Positions 15,312 through 22,201 of a stretch of DNA of 31,102 bases are shown here, piece after piece. Made by a program: the position numbers and the translations under genes. The stretch comes from Candidatus Uhrbacteria bacterium. GTDB lineage: Bacteria > Patescibacteriota > Patescibacteriia > CAIXNZ01. How positions within the stretch are numbered: the stretch's first letter is position 1; each line of letters starts with the position of its first letter. The stretch spans positions 1-31,102 of the forward strand of contig DSBA01000095.1 in NCBI GenBank assembly GCA_011046145.1, read 5' to 3'. The notes under the pieces are model-generated. The model saw only the letters and a list, made by a program, of their open reading frames with translations, searched no databases and was not told where the DNA came from.

Positions 15312-16475
15312 TTATTGTTTAATTGGCATTATAATATAAAGATAATTCGCATCAGCGATCGGTTTTTCGCCTTCTGGCAAGCTTTCAGCCGGCCTTAAAA
15401 CACAGGGATTTGTAGAATCTATCATTTCAAAAATAACACTAGAAGAATCTATGTTTTGCAAACCATCCAATAAATATCTATAATTTATAACGATTTTATT
15501 GTCATCGCCTTCCAATAAAACATCTAATGATGATTTATTCTCTCCCAGCTGGTTGTTTGTCGACGAAACCACTAGTTGTCCGTTTTTAAATTCCAAATTT
15601 ATATCATAAATCCCTGTCCTGGAAAACAAAGCTGCAGTCTTTGTTGCTTTTATGAAATCAGTAATATTAATCAGGGCTTTTGTTTTATTTGCGGTTGGAA
15701 TTATTTGCTTATAATTAGGATATTGTCCCTCAATAATACGGGAGACTAATTCAACGTTATCGCAAACAAAAAGAACCTGATTGTCCTCAAAGTAAATTTC
15801 CAATAATTTTTCTCCGGATTCTCTGGAAGACAATTCACTTAAGCTAGTTATATTACTTAAAACCCGATAAAGTTCTTGGGCTGTTTTTGATGGTATTATT
15901 ATTTCTTTTTCATCCCCTGCTTTGTCTTTAAGTTTTATAATTTTTTCCGCCAAACGATAACTGTCTGTTGCCGCCATGGTTAAAAATTCATCTTTAAAAT
16001 TAAAATAAATGCCGGAAATTTCTGGTCTTGTTTCTGAAAATGAAACAGCATACAACACCTGAGAAAATGCTTTTAAAACATCGTCTACTTTACAAAGATA
16101 GGGGTTTTCTTTTGCAACCATGGGAATTAAAGGAAATTCCTCAGCGCTACTGCCCTTTATTTTGGTTTCTTGTTTTTCTGTTTTTATTTCAAAATTATCG
16201 CCGATTAACTCTATTTCTATTTTTTGATTTGGTAAAAGATTAATATAATCATTTAACAGTTTAGAGTTTACAGTAAAACTGCCTTCTTTTTCAATTTTGC
16301 CTCTTAATTGCAAGCTTATCCCTATCTCTAGGTTGGTTGTAATTAACGTTAAGACACTTTTTTCTGCTTTAATTAAAACATTATTTAAAATAGGCAAAGA
16401 AGTATTTTTGCTGGCGATATGAGCAACTATATTAAGCCCTTGGTTTAAATTTTCTTGAGTGCAAGATATTTTCAT
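15312..16475 (-). CDS. dnaN: DNA polymerase III beta subunit (sliding clamp)
   Basis: 387 residues, slightly longer than the usual 365-380. It forms the ring that tethers the replicative polymerase. The N-terminus MKISCTQENLNQGL and ASKNTSLPILNNVLI is the first clamp fold. FPLIPMV opens the second domain and MAATDSYRLAEK carries the conserved A-T-D-x-x-R-L motif. The C-terminal NYLYIIMPIKQ is the canonical clamp ending. It lies 270 bp downstream of dnaA in the same direction. That gap contains DnaA-box-like sites and several possible but weak promoter elements. recF and gyrB do not follow; a terminator and the DUF6485 gene do. Confidence 0.97.
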   Translation of the reverse strand: MKISCTQENLNQGLNIVAHIASKNTSLPILNNVLIKAEKSVLTLITTNLEIGISLQLRGKIEKEGSFTVNSKLLNDYINLLPNQKIEIELIGDNFEIKTEKQETKIKGSSAEEFPLIPMVAKENPYLCKVDDVLKAFSQVLYAVSFSETRPEISGIYFNFKDEFLTMAATDSYRLAEKIIKLKDKAGDEKEIIIPSKTAQELYRVLSNITSLSELSSRESGEKLLEIYFEDNQVLFVCDNVELVSRIIEGQYPNYKQIIPTANKTKALINITDFIKATKTAALFSRTGIYDINLEFKNGQLVVSSTNNQLGENKSSLDVLLEGDDNKIVINYRYLLDGLQNIDSSSVIFEMIDSTNPCVLRPAESLPEGEKPIADANYLYIIMPIKQ

Positions 16476-16535
16476 AAAAGTAAAAGTATTATTTATTAAT
16501 TAAATATATTTAAAAATAATTTTAATAATATATAT

Positions 16536-16733
16536 TGTGGATATTTGTAAAAATAGGATTTTTATTAAGAAATTTTATAAAAAACGCTGTTGATATGTTT
16601 TGGAAAAGACAATAATGAAGTTGTGAATAGGCTGTGTGCGATTTTTAAAATATAAACCCCCTTTAAAAATTAGCCGTAAAATTTACTCAAAATATTAACA
16701 TAAAAAACTTGGGTTTATCACATTTTTTACACA
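16536..16733. promoter_or_regulatory. DnaA-box-like cluster between dnaA and dnaN
   Basis: Against TTATNCACA, three sites match 8 of 9 counting N: TGTGGATAT (16536-16544), TGTGAATAG (16622-16630), both reading on minus, and TTTTACACA (16725-16733) on plus. The rest of the gap is AT-rich. It may regulate dnaN or form a second origin sub-region. Confidence 0.5.
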
Positions 16734-16745
16734 ACAAAGCTTTTT

Positions 16746-18134
16746 TTATAAATTGTAGAGCCTTTGGCGAATTTGTTCTATTTCTCTGCGTATTCTTTCG
16801 TCATTATCATAATCATTTTGAATTTTTGCTACAGCATGCATAGCTGTAGTATGGTCACGTCCTCCCAACTCCTGGCCTATAAAAGGAAAAGAACTATTTA
16901 TTTCATTTCGCAATAAATACATGATTATTTGCCTTGGGATTACTAGTTTTTTTTCTCGACATTTGCCAATTAAGTCATCGATGGCTATGTCGTAAAAATT
17001 AGATACAGTATGGATAATATCTTTGGGCAATAATGATTTTTTTTGTAAATTAGTCGTTAGTCCGGATAATATTTTCTTGACAGAATCTAGTGTGGGGGGG
17101 GTGTTATTTAGTTGATGAAAAGCTATAATTCTGTTTAAAGCTCCTTCTAGCTCCCGAATATTGCTGGAAATGTTTGTCGCCAAATAAGTTAAAATGGCTT
17201 TTTCTAAAAGATATTGTTTTTCTTGTAATTTTGATTCTAAGATGGCGTAGCGAGTTTCCAAATCAGGTGAGGAAATATCAGCGATCATTCCCCATTCAAA
17301 GCGAGTTAAAAGCCTGTTTTCTAAAGAAGGGATTGATTTAGGCGGGCGGTCAGAAGAAAGAACGACTTGCTTATTGTTTTGGTGTAAAGTGTTGAAAGTA
17401 TGGAAAAATTCTTCCTGGGTCCCTTCTTTTCCGGCCAGAAATTGAATATCATCAATTAAAAGCAAGTCAACGGATCTGTAAATATCTTTAAAATTCGATG
17501 CTTTGCCAGTATAAACAGAATTAATGTAATCATTGGTAAATTTTTCACAGGTAATATAGAGGATTTTTTTCTGCTGGTATTTTTTTAAACATTCATGCCC
17601 AATCGCCTGCAGCAAGTGCGTTTTTCCCAGACCGGCACCCCCATAGATAAAGAGAGGATTGTAAGCAGAGCCTGGGCTGGCAGAAACAGCTAAAGAAGCT
17701 GCCCTTGCCAATTCATTGTTTTTGCCCACTATAAAAGTATCAAAAGTATATTTAGGATTTAAGCCATACGAATTTTTTACATTTTCTTTTTCCCCAGGGA
17801 CTTTTATGTCTTGAATTATATTAATTGAAGAAAAAGCGTCATCTTTTTGGGTGGAAGCTTCTATTTCCTGAGGCTCGTTTTTTTTAATGGAAGCTACTTT
17901 AAAATTTATTTTTTTTATTTCTTTTTCAGTTATGTTGCGTAGAGCCTTTAGAATATCGCTGGTATGCTTTTTTTCCAACCAGCTTTTAGTAAAAGCATTA
18001 GGAACTCCAATAGTAATAGAATCATCGCTAGATTCGAGAATAAAAGTTCCTTTAAACCAGGTTGTAAAATTAACCTTGCTTAAAGATATTTCTAATTCGC
18101 CAAGCACGGCCTGCCAAATTTGTTGAGTATTCAT
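16746..18134 (-). CDS. dnaA: chromosomal replication initiator DnaA
   Basis: 462 residues with all four domains. Domain I (about 1-80) has IWQAVLGELEISLSKVNFTT. Domain II is a short linker (80-125). Domain III is the AAA+ module from NPKYTFDTFIVGKNN, with Walker A GGAGLGKT (165-172), Walker B LLLIDD (224-229), and LENRLLTRFEWG. Domain IV ends with the DNA-binding signature GGRDHTTAMHA (424-434). It binds DnaA boxes, forms an ATP-dependent filament and unwinds the origin. The start is supported by CAGGGGAACTT before the ATG and by a promoter about 40 bp upstream. Boxes lie upstream of that promoter, consistent with autoregulation (inferred). Confidence 0.98.
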   Translation of the reverse strand: MNTQQIWQAVLGELEISLSKVNFTTWFKGTFILESSDDSITIGVPNAFTKSWLEKKHTSDILKALRNITEKEIKKINFKVASIKKNEPQEIEASTQKDDAFSSINIIQDIKVPGEKENVKNSYGLNPKYTFDTFIVGKNNELARAASLAVSASPGSAYNPLFIYGGAGLGKTHLLQAIGHECLKKYQQKKILYITCEKFTNDYINSVYTGKASNFKDIYRSVDLLLIDDIQFLAGKEGTQEEFFHTFNTLHQNNKQVVLSSDRPPKSIPSLENRLLTRFEWGMIADISSPDLETRYAILESKLQEKQYLLEKAILTYLATNISSNIRELEGALNRIIAFHQLNNTPPTLDSVKKILSGLTTNLQKKSLLPKDIIHTVSNFYDIAIDDLIGKCREKKLVIPRQIIMYLLRNEINSSFPFIGQELGGRDHTTAMHAVAKIQNDYDNDERIRREIEQIRQRLYNL

Positions 18135-18174
18135 AAGTTCCCCTGAAATTAATAGAAGAAGATTGTATATAAAA

Positions 18175-18202
18175 AGGATAACATAAAAAATTTTAATGTA
18201 AA
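18175..18202 (-). promoter_or_regulatory. dnaA promoter
   Basis: Minus strand TTTACA (18202-18197), 16 bp, TATCCT (18180-18175) with TG one base upstream of the -10. The predicted leader is about 34 nt and contains the Shine-Dalgarno GGGGA. Confidence 0.5.
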
Positions 18203-18222
18203 ATGCTTTGCCAATTGGTAAA

Positions 18223-18293
18223 TGTTCATAGCCTGTTCATATTCTGTGGATTTATATTAATATAAAAATTTATTTTTGACAAATTTTTCCACA
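18223..18293. other. probable replication origin core (oriC)
   Basis: It lies between divergent dnaA and rpmH, the commonest bacterial origin position. TGTTCATA (18223), TGTTCATA (18234) and TGTGGATTT (18245) start exactly 11 bp apart; the last is a near-consensus DnaA box read on minus (AAATCCACA) and the first two are weak variants. TTTATATTAATATAAA (18251-18266) is a perfect 16-bp all-AT palindrome and a natural unwinding element. TTTTCCACA (18285-18293) is a plus-strand box. The sequence between 18246 and 18276 is almost pure A/T. Confidence 0.65.
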
Positions 18294-18304
18294 GGTGATA
18301 AACT
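18276..18304 (+). promoter_or_regulatory. rpmH promoter overlapped by a DnaA box
   Basis: TTGACA (18276-18281), 17 bp, TAAACT (18299-18304). The box TTTTCCACA (18285-18293) occupies the spacer, so bound DnaA should block polymerase. The leader to rpmH would be about 97 nt. Confidence 0.55.
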
Positions 18305-18407
18305 CTTAGCAGAAGTTTAATATTAAATATTAAAGACTTGCAAGGTAAAATGATGAAAAAGCTGAAGTTTAAATGTTTAATCCCTAATAAATAATTTTTT
18401 TTTAATT

Positions 18408-18569
18408 ATGCCTAAAAGAACATATCAGCCCAAGAAAAGAAAAAGGGCAAAAACTCACGGTTTTCGGGTTAGACAAAAAACAAAAAAAGGTCAGCAGATA
18501 TTAAAAAAAAGGCGAGCTAAAGGGCGCTATAAACTTACGGTTTCTAGTGAAAAAAAGGGTAAAAAATAG
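18408..18569 (+). CDS. rpmH: large ribosomal subunit protein bL34
   Basis: 53 residues: MPKRTYQPKKRKRAKTHGF followed by RVRQKT and KKRRAKGRYKLTV, the invariant bL34 pattern. It is highly basic and part of the 50S subunit. The core ends at about residue 46; an extra SSEKKGKK tail makes it longer than the usual 44-46 residues. The position next to dnaA and before rnpA is the classic arrangement. No clear Shine-Dalgarno sequence is visible before the ATG. Confidence 0.97.
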   Translation: MPKRTYQPKKRKRAKTHGFRVRQKTKKGQQILKKRRAKGRYKLTVSSEKKGKK

Positions 18570-18603
18570 CCTGGTTTGTTTTTGAGGCGCATTTATTTAC
18601 GCA

Positions 18604-18637
18604 TGAAAAAGCTAGGCAAAGTATCCTAGTCTTTTTA
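18604..18637 (+). terminator. terminator or attenuator between rpmH and rnpA
   Basis: CTAGG and CCTAG pair around CAAAGTAT, flanked by A-run and CTTTTTATAATT. The T-run merges into TATAAT (18636-18641), which could serve as the -10 for rnpA. Confidence 0.5.
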
Positions 18638-18648
18638 TAATTAAGTAT

Positions 18649-19002
18649 ATGCCAAAAGAAAAGCAAAAACTAACAAAAGACAAGGATTTTGAAAGAGTTT
18701 TTAAATCAGGCAGAGCAGCCTATGCGCCTTTTTTATTATTAAAATATTTAAAAAACAAAATCGGTATCACCCGCTTTGGCATTATTGTTTCTGCCAAGGT
18801 GTCTAAAAAGGCAGTTTTGCGCAATTTAGCCAAGCGGAGAATCAGAGAGATTCTGCGCTTAAATAAAGAAAAAATTAAAAAAGGCTTTGATATAATAATA
18901 GTTGTTTCACCTAAAATTATTAGTCAATCCGGGGAAATTCTAAAATATCAGGAGATTGAAAAAACTCTGCTTAATCTTTTAAAGAAGGCGGATTTATTAT
19001 GA
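18649..19002 (+). CDS. rnpA: ribonuclease P protein component
   Basis: 117 residues. RnpA binds the catalytic RNase P RNA and helps mature tRNA 5' ends. KDKDFERVFKSGR is the family N-terminal motif and VLRNLAKRRIREILR the RNR signature helix. FGIIVSAKVSKKA fits the central strand. A TATAAT ends 7 nt before the ATG, so a leaderless transcript is possible in addition to readthrough from rpmH. The last codons overlap yidD by 4 nt (ATGA). Confidence 0.95.
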   Translation: MPKEKQKLTKDKDFERVFKSGRAAYAPFLLLKYLKNKIGITRFGIIVSAKVSKKAVLRNLAKRRIREILRLNKEKIKKGFDIIIVVSPKIISQSGEILKYQEIEKTLLNLLKKADLL

Positions 19003-19265
19003 ATAATTTAAAAAAAGAATCAAATTTGCAATTTAAGCTGGTTTTTTTATTTGTTATTAGGTTGTATCAAAAAACATTGTCTTTTGACCACGGACCCTTG
19101 GCCAGAATTTTTCCTTTTTGGGGGTGTCGTTTTTATCCCAGTTGCAGCGAATATACTTATCAGGCAATTTTAAAATACGGAATTTCTAAGGGGCTTTGGC
19201 TCGGGTTTAAAAGATTGTTGCGTTGCCACCCTTGGTCTAAGGGCGGTCACGATCCTTTGCTGTAA
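18999..19265 (+). CDS. yidD: membrane protein insertion efficiency factor YidD
   Basis: 88 residues. The family core is complete: CRFYPSCSEYTYQAI, GLWLGFKRLLRCHPW and GGHDPL. YidD is a small membrane-associated protein that aids YidC-dependent insertion. It overlaps rnpA by 4 nt, indicating coupling. The usual next gene, yidC/oxa1, is missing here: a terminator follows 7 nt after the stop. Confidence 0.95.
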   Translation: MNNLKKESNLQFKLVFLFVIRLYQKTLSFDHGPLARIFPFWGCRFYPSCSEYTYQAILKYGISKGLWLGFKRLLRCHPWSKGGHDPLL

Positions 19266-19272
19266 AATATAG

Positions 19273-19297
19273 AAAAACACCCCGCAGGGTGTTTTTT
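19273..19297. terminator. bidirectional terminator after yidD
   Basis: AAAAACACCC (19273-19282) pairs with GGGTGTTTTT (19287-19296) around CGCA. T-runs occur on both strands; it serves yidD and the converging dGTPase-like gene. Confidence 0.9.
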
Positions 19298-19312
19298 AAA
19301 AAAATTTTATGG

Positions 19313-20389
19313 CTAAAGATTTAAGCCGTGTTTTGAAAAATCAATATTTTTATCTTTCAGCCAAGGCACTATTTCCATGATGCCAAAATTACTTAAAGAT
19401 TCAATAGCTGGAATCCTTGCTGTATTGCAAAATTCCCCAAATTGAAAAACTTCTTTATCTGTTAGCAAAGAAAGCAGCAAAAAAGGGTCACAGCCTACAA
19501 AATATTTTTCTGTGGTCAAGAATTCGAATAGTCTATCCAAATAACTTTTTTGAACATCAAAATTGATGGGCCTATAAATTTTTTCATAAAGCCATTGTCG
19601 TAAAATTTTGAATTCCTTAGCTTCCGCGGAATCATTAAAAGAGATTTGTCCTTTTTGGGCGCTTTCTTTTACAATAGCTTGAAAACAGGTTGCAACTCTG
19701 GATCTTTGATAAGCGCCAAAAGCTTCAATATTGGAAGAGTTTGGTTCTTTTATATAGCCGACTCTTTTGGCATCATTGTAATCAGCAAAGGCATAGGCTA
19801 TTTTATCAGCCAGCATGACAAGGTTTATTTCTTGAATTGTTTGCTTTTTTATCTTTAAGTCAGGATCGTTTGTCCTCGAATGCTGCAAAATTCCTTGCAG
19901 GGTTTCAGAACAAAGATTGAGCCCAGAGCCTTTCCTTTCTATGTATTGGGCAATGACAACGCCATTAACGGCGTGATTAAAGGGTTTGCCAGAAAATTCA
20001 GATATATATTTTTCGCCAAAATGGCCAAATGGCGCATGTCCAATATCATGGCCATAGGCAATCGCTTGGCATAAAGCGGAATTAAGGCCTAAAAATCTTG
20101 CTAAAGGCAAGGCAATAGCTAAGACTTCAAGGGTGTGCTGTTGTCGATTTCGGATATGAGGATTGTTTGGCAAGGGAAAAACTTGTGTTTTATTTGCTAA
20201 ACGCCGAAATGCTTTGCAGTTGATAATTTTAATAGAATCAATCTCAAAGGGGTCTAGTCTTTTTTCAAAAATGGAATCATCATCATAAAAATAGTTTTCA
20301 GTTTCTCTTAGACCTAAGCGTCCTTTGGTTTTTTGTGAAGGAAAAGCTAAATGGGCTAAGGCATTTTCAAGCTCTTTCAAGTTAACCAT
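19313..20389 (-). CDS. dgt: dGTPase-like HD-domain triphosphohydrolase
   Basis: 358 residues. The HD metal set is visible: H85 in NRQQHTLEV, H114-D115 in AYGHDIGHAPFGH, and a later D in VMLADKIAYAFADYND. FRRLANKTQVFPLP and PFNHAVNGV are typical of the dGTPase (Dgt) family, which hydrolyses dNTPs to nucleoside plus triphosphate. It is cytoplasmic, probably oligomeric, and likely part of nucleotide-pool control; the position beside the origin fits but proves nothing. Substrate preference cannot be read. The start is supported by AAAGGAGTTAAAG before the ATG and a TTGACA promoter upstream. Confidence 0.85.
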   Translation of the reverse strand: MVNLKELENALAHLAFPSQKTKGRLGLRETENYFYDDDSIFEKRLDPFEIDSIKIINCKAFRRLANKTQVFPLPNNPHIRNRQQHTLEVLAIALPLARFLGLNSALCQAIAYGHDIGHAPFGHFGEKYISEFSGKPFNHAVNGVVIAQYIERKGSGLNLCSETLQGILQHSRTNDPDLKIKKQTIQEINLVMLADKIAYAFADYNDAKRVGYIKEPNSSNIEAFGAYQRSRVATCFQAIVKESAQKGQISFNDSAEAKEFKILRQWLYEKIYRPINFDVQKSYLDRLFEFLTTEKYFVGCDPFLLLSLLTDKEVFQFGEFCNTARIPAIESLSNFGIMEIVPWLKDKNIDFSKHGLNL

Positions 20390-20431
20390 CTTTAACTCCT
20401 TTCTTTTATAAAAAGAACATTATATTTTAGC

Positions 20432-20460
20432 ATCTTAAAATTTTTAACATAATTTGTCAA
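20432..20460 (-). promoter_or_regulatory. promoter of the dGTPase-like gene
   Basis: Minus strand TTGACA (20460-20455), 17 bp, TAAGAT (20437-20432). A nearby TGCTAAAAT just downstream is an alternative extended -10. Confidence 0.55.
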
Positions 20461-20462
20461 AT

Positions 20463-20493
20463 AAAAAACAGCTCCTATGGAGAGCTGTTTTTA
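20463..20493. terminator. bidirectional terminator containing a stop codon
   Basis: AAAACAGCTC (20465-20474) pairs with GAGCTGTTTT (20482-20491), loop 20475-20481. The stop codon of the secreted protein gene lies in the loop and its last codons form one arm of the stem. Confidence 0.85.
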
Positions 20494-20996
20494 ATTGAAG
20501 AAAAGGAAAGTATTATTTTGTCATATTCTGCCCAATATTGATTCTTTTTTTCTTTTTCAGGAATATAAGCTATAAAATAAAAGGCGTTGTTTTTTACAGG
20601 CAGCAGAGCGCTGATTATAAAGCAATTTTCGCTTTCAAAACAATATTGCGGCAGCGCCGACCCTTGTTTGTTTAGCCAGGCACAGGGTTTTTCTTTTGCT
20701 ATTGTTTTTTGCCTTTCGTTTTTTTCGTCTTTTTCTAAAAGATAAATTTCAATTTTTAGCCCCAGGATAAGATCCATTGTTGTTTTTTTTGTTTGCAGGG
20801 CGTCAGGGGTAAAAAGGCTGATGATTTTTCCCTGTTCAAAATCATCAACCAATAGCCAATTAGCCGGATAAGTAAAAGTAAAACCAATTTGCGCATTTTC
20901 GTATTTTTTACTGGGACAGCTCTCCTTTTTTGGGGATGGGTCGGTTTTGGCTGAAAAAAACAGCAAGCCCAAGCTTAAAAAGATTATTTTTTTCAT
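20475..20996 (-). CDS. secreted PsbP-like protein, function unknown
   Basis: 173 residues with a signal peptide (1-16, MKKIIFLSLGLLFFSA). The mature part begins with a Lys/Ser/Pro-rich linker and then NAQIGFTFTYPANWLLVDD. The F-x-F-x-Y-P-x-x-W pattern opens PsbP-like/Mog1 fold domains, common in small secreted bacterial proteins. Four cysteines lie in the mature part. No catalytic motif is seen. The start is set by AAGGAGGGAAAAA, nearly the same Shine-Dalgarno context as the hydrolase gene. It lies 55 nt downstream of the DUF167 gene and probably ends that operon. Confidence 0.7.
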   Translation of the reverse strand: MKKIIFLSLGLLFFSAKTDPSPKKESCPSKKYENAQIGFTFTYPANWLLVDDFEQGKIISLFTPDALQTKKTTMDLILGLKIEIYLLEKDEKNERQKTIAKEKPCAWLNKQGSALPQYCFESENCFIISALLPVKNNAFYFIAYIPEKEKKNQYWAEYDKIILSFSSIKNSSP

Positions 20997-21051
20997 TTTT
21001 TCCCTCCTTAATTGGCAACTTTACGCTTTTTTTAAAAAAAGTCAAGAGGTT

Positions 21052-21282
21052 TTAAGGCTCTATTTGTATTTTTTTCAGGCGATTTTTTTCCCCGCTAATA
21101 ATTTTTATCTTTTTTTTAGGTATTTGGAAATAGTCGCTTAAAAAAATAAGCAAAGCTTTATTAGCCTTGTTTTCCATAGCTGGCGCAGTTAATTTAATTT
21201 TCAGATAATCCTCTGATTCCCCAATTATTTTATTGATTTTTGAATTAGGAATAACTTTAATCTTGTAAATTTTTTTTGGCAT
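21052..21282 (-). CDS. DUF167 (YggU) family protein
   Basis: 76 residues. IKVIPNSKINKIIGE, LKIKLTAPAMENKANKALL and KIKIISGEKNRLKKIQI match the DUF167/UPF0235 fold in order, including the A-P-x-x-x-K-A-N-x-x-L motif. It is a small soluble protein of unknown biochemical role. It sits 18 nt downstream of the small membrane protein gene in a minus-strand run. Confidence 0.9.
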   Translation of the reverse strand: MPKKIYKIKVIPNSKINKIIGESEDYLKIKLTAPAMENKANKALLIFLSDYFQIPKKKIKIISGEKNRLKKIQIEP

Positions 21283-21300
21283 ATTTAAATCGCAACTGTT

Positions 21301-21573
21301 TTATTGGATTAATTGGCAGCCGCTTTCTGTTTCAATGCAGGCGTAAGGAATGCCTATTTCCGGCTTATTATAAAAAACCCAGTCTGCGGTCGCATCTTTG
21401 CAGATATTGTTGGCGCAGCCAAAACAGCCGACTTCGCCGGTTTTTTTATTTTGCAAAAGAAGACATTCTTCGTAGCGGATGACTTCTTTTGGCAAGAAAA
21501 AAAGAGAAATAGCTATCGCTATAAAAAAAAGAATAAGGATAAAGGCAAGCAAGATTGCAATTGTGCGCAACAT
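21301..21573 (-). CDS. small membrane-anchored Cys-rich protein, unknown
   Basis: 90 residues. One N-terminal hydrophobic segment (about 4-28) is followed by a roughly 60-residue domain with six cysteines (ECLL, VGCFGCANNIC, YACIE, SGCQL). Three could pair as disulfides outside the membrane. WVFYNKPEIGIPYACIE is its most distinctive segment. I recognise no family. The codon use and tight spacing (16 nt after tsaC, 18 nt before DUF167) support it as a real gene. Confidence 0.7.
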   Translation of the reverse strand: MLRTIAILLAFILILFFIAIAISLFFLPKEVIRYEECLLLQNKKTGEVGCFGCANNICKDATADWVFYNKPEIGIPYACIETESGCQLIQ

Positions 21574-21589
21574 AAGAAGTTTATTTAAG

Positions 21590-22201
21590 TTATGAGCTAA
21601 AAAGTGAAAGGTCTCCTTTCCCCTCCCTCAATACAATTGGATTTTGATTGCTTAGATCAATAACACTGGATGGGATATCAGGCAAAACCCCGGCATCAAT
21701 TATCAAATCAATTTTATTAGCCATTTCTTTGCTTAATTTTTCGGGATTAGTTAAAACCGCCTCTCCAGAAATGTTTAAGCTGGTTGAAATTATGGGATTG
21801 CCTAATTTGCTAGCCAAATCCAGGCAGATTTGGTTGTCAGGGATTCTGATGCCAATAGTTTTATTTTTAGCCAGAATTGTTTTTGGGGTTTCCTGCCTGG
21901 CTTTTAAAATAAAAGTATAAGGACCGGGTAATGTTTTTTTTATTAAGCGATAAGCATAGTTTTGGATTATTGCGTATTTAGCCACTTCTTTTAAATCAGG
22001 GCAGATAATGCTCATCGGCTTATTTTTGGCTCTTTTTTTAATGCGATAAATTTTTTCAATGGCTTTTTTATTAAAAATATTGCAACCCAGGCCATAAATA
22101 GTATCTGTGGGGTAAATAATAATGCCGCCGTTTTTTAAAACTTCAACAGCTTTTTCAACTTTTTTCGGTTCGGGTTTTTGTTGGTTTATTTTTAAGTACA
22201 T
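21590..22201 (-). CDS. tsaC: threonylcarbamoyl-AMP synthase (TsaC/Sua5/YrdC family)
   Basis: 203 residues, the short TsaC type without the Sua5 C-terminal domain. It condenses threonine, bicarbonate and ATP into threonylcarbamoyl-AMP for the t6A modification of tRNA. Visible motifs are GGIIIYPTDTIYGLGCN (25-41), KRAKNKPMS (56-64), LPGPYTFILKA, IGIRIPDN, and IISTSLNISGE (S-T-S-x-N). Its ATG lies inside the preceding gene: 47 nt overlap with the inositol-monophosphatase-like gene. No internal start could replace it without losing the first strand. tsaD, tsaB and tsaE are not in the window. Confidence 0.93.
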   Translation of the reverse strand: MYLKINQQKPEPKKVEKAVEVLKNGGIIIYPTDTIYGLGCNIFNKKAIEKIYRIKKRAKNKPMSIICPDLKEVAKYAIIQNYAYRLIKKTLPGPYTFILKARQETPKTILAKNKTIGIRIPDNQICLDLASKLGNPIISTSLNISGEAVLTNPEKLSKEMANKIDLIIDAGVLPDIPSSVIDLSNQNPIVLREGKGDLSLFSS

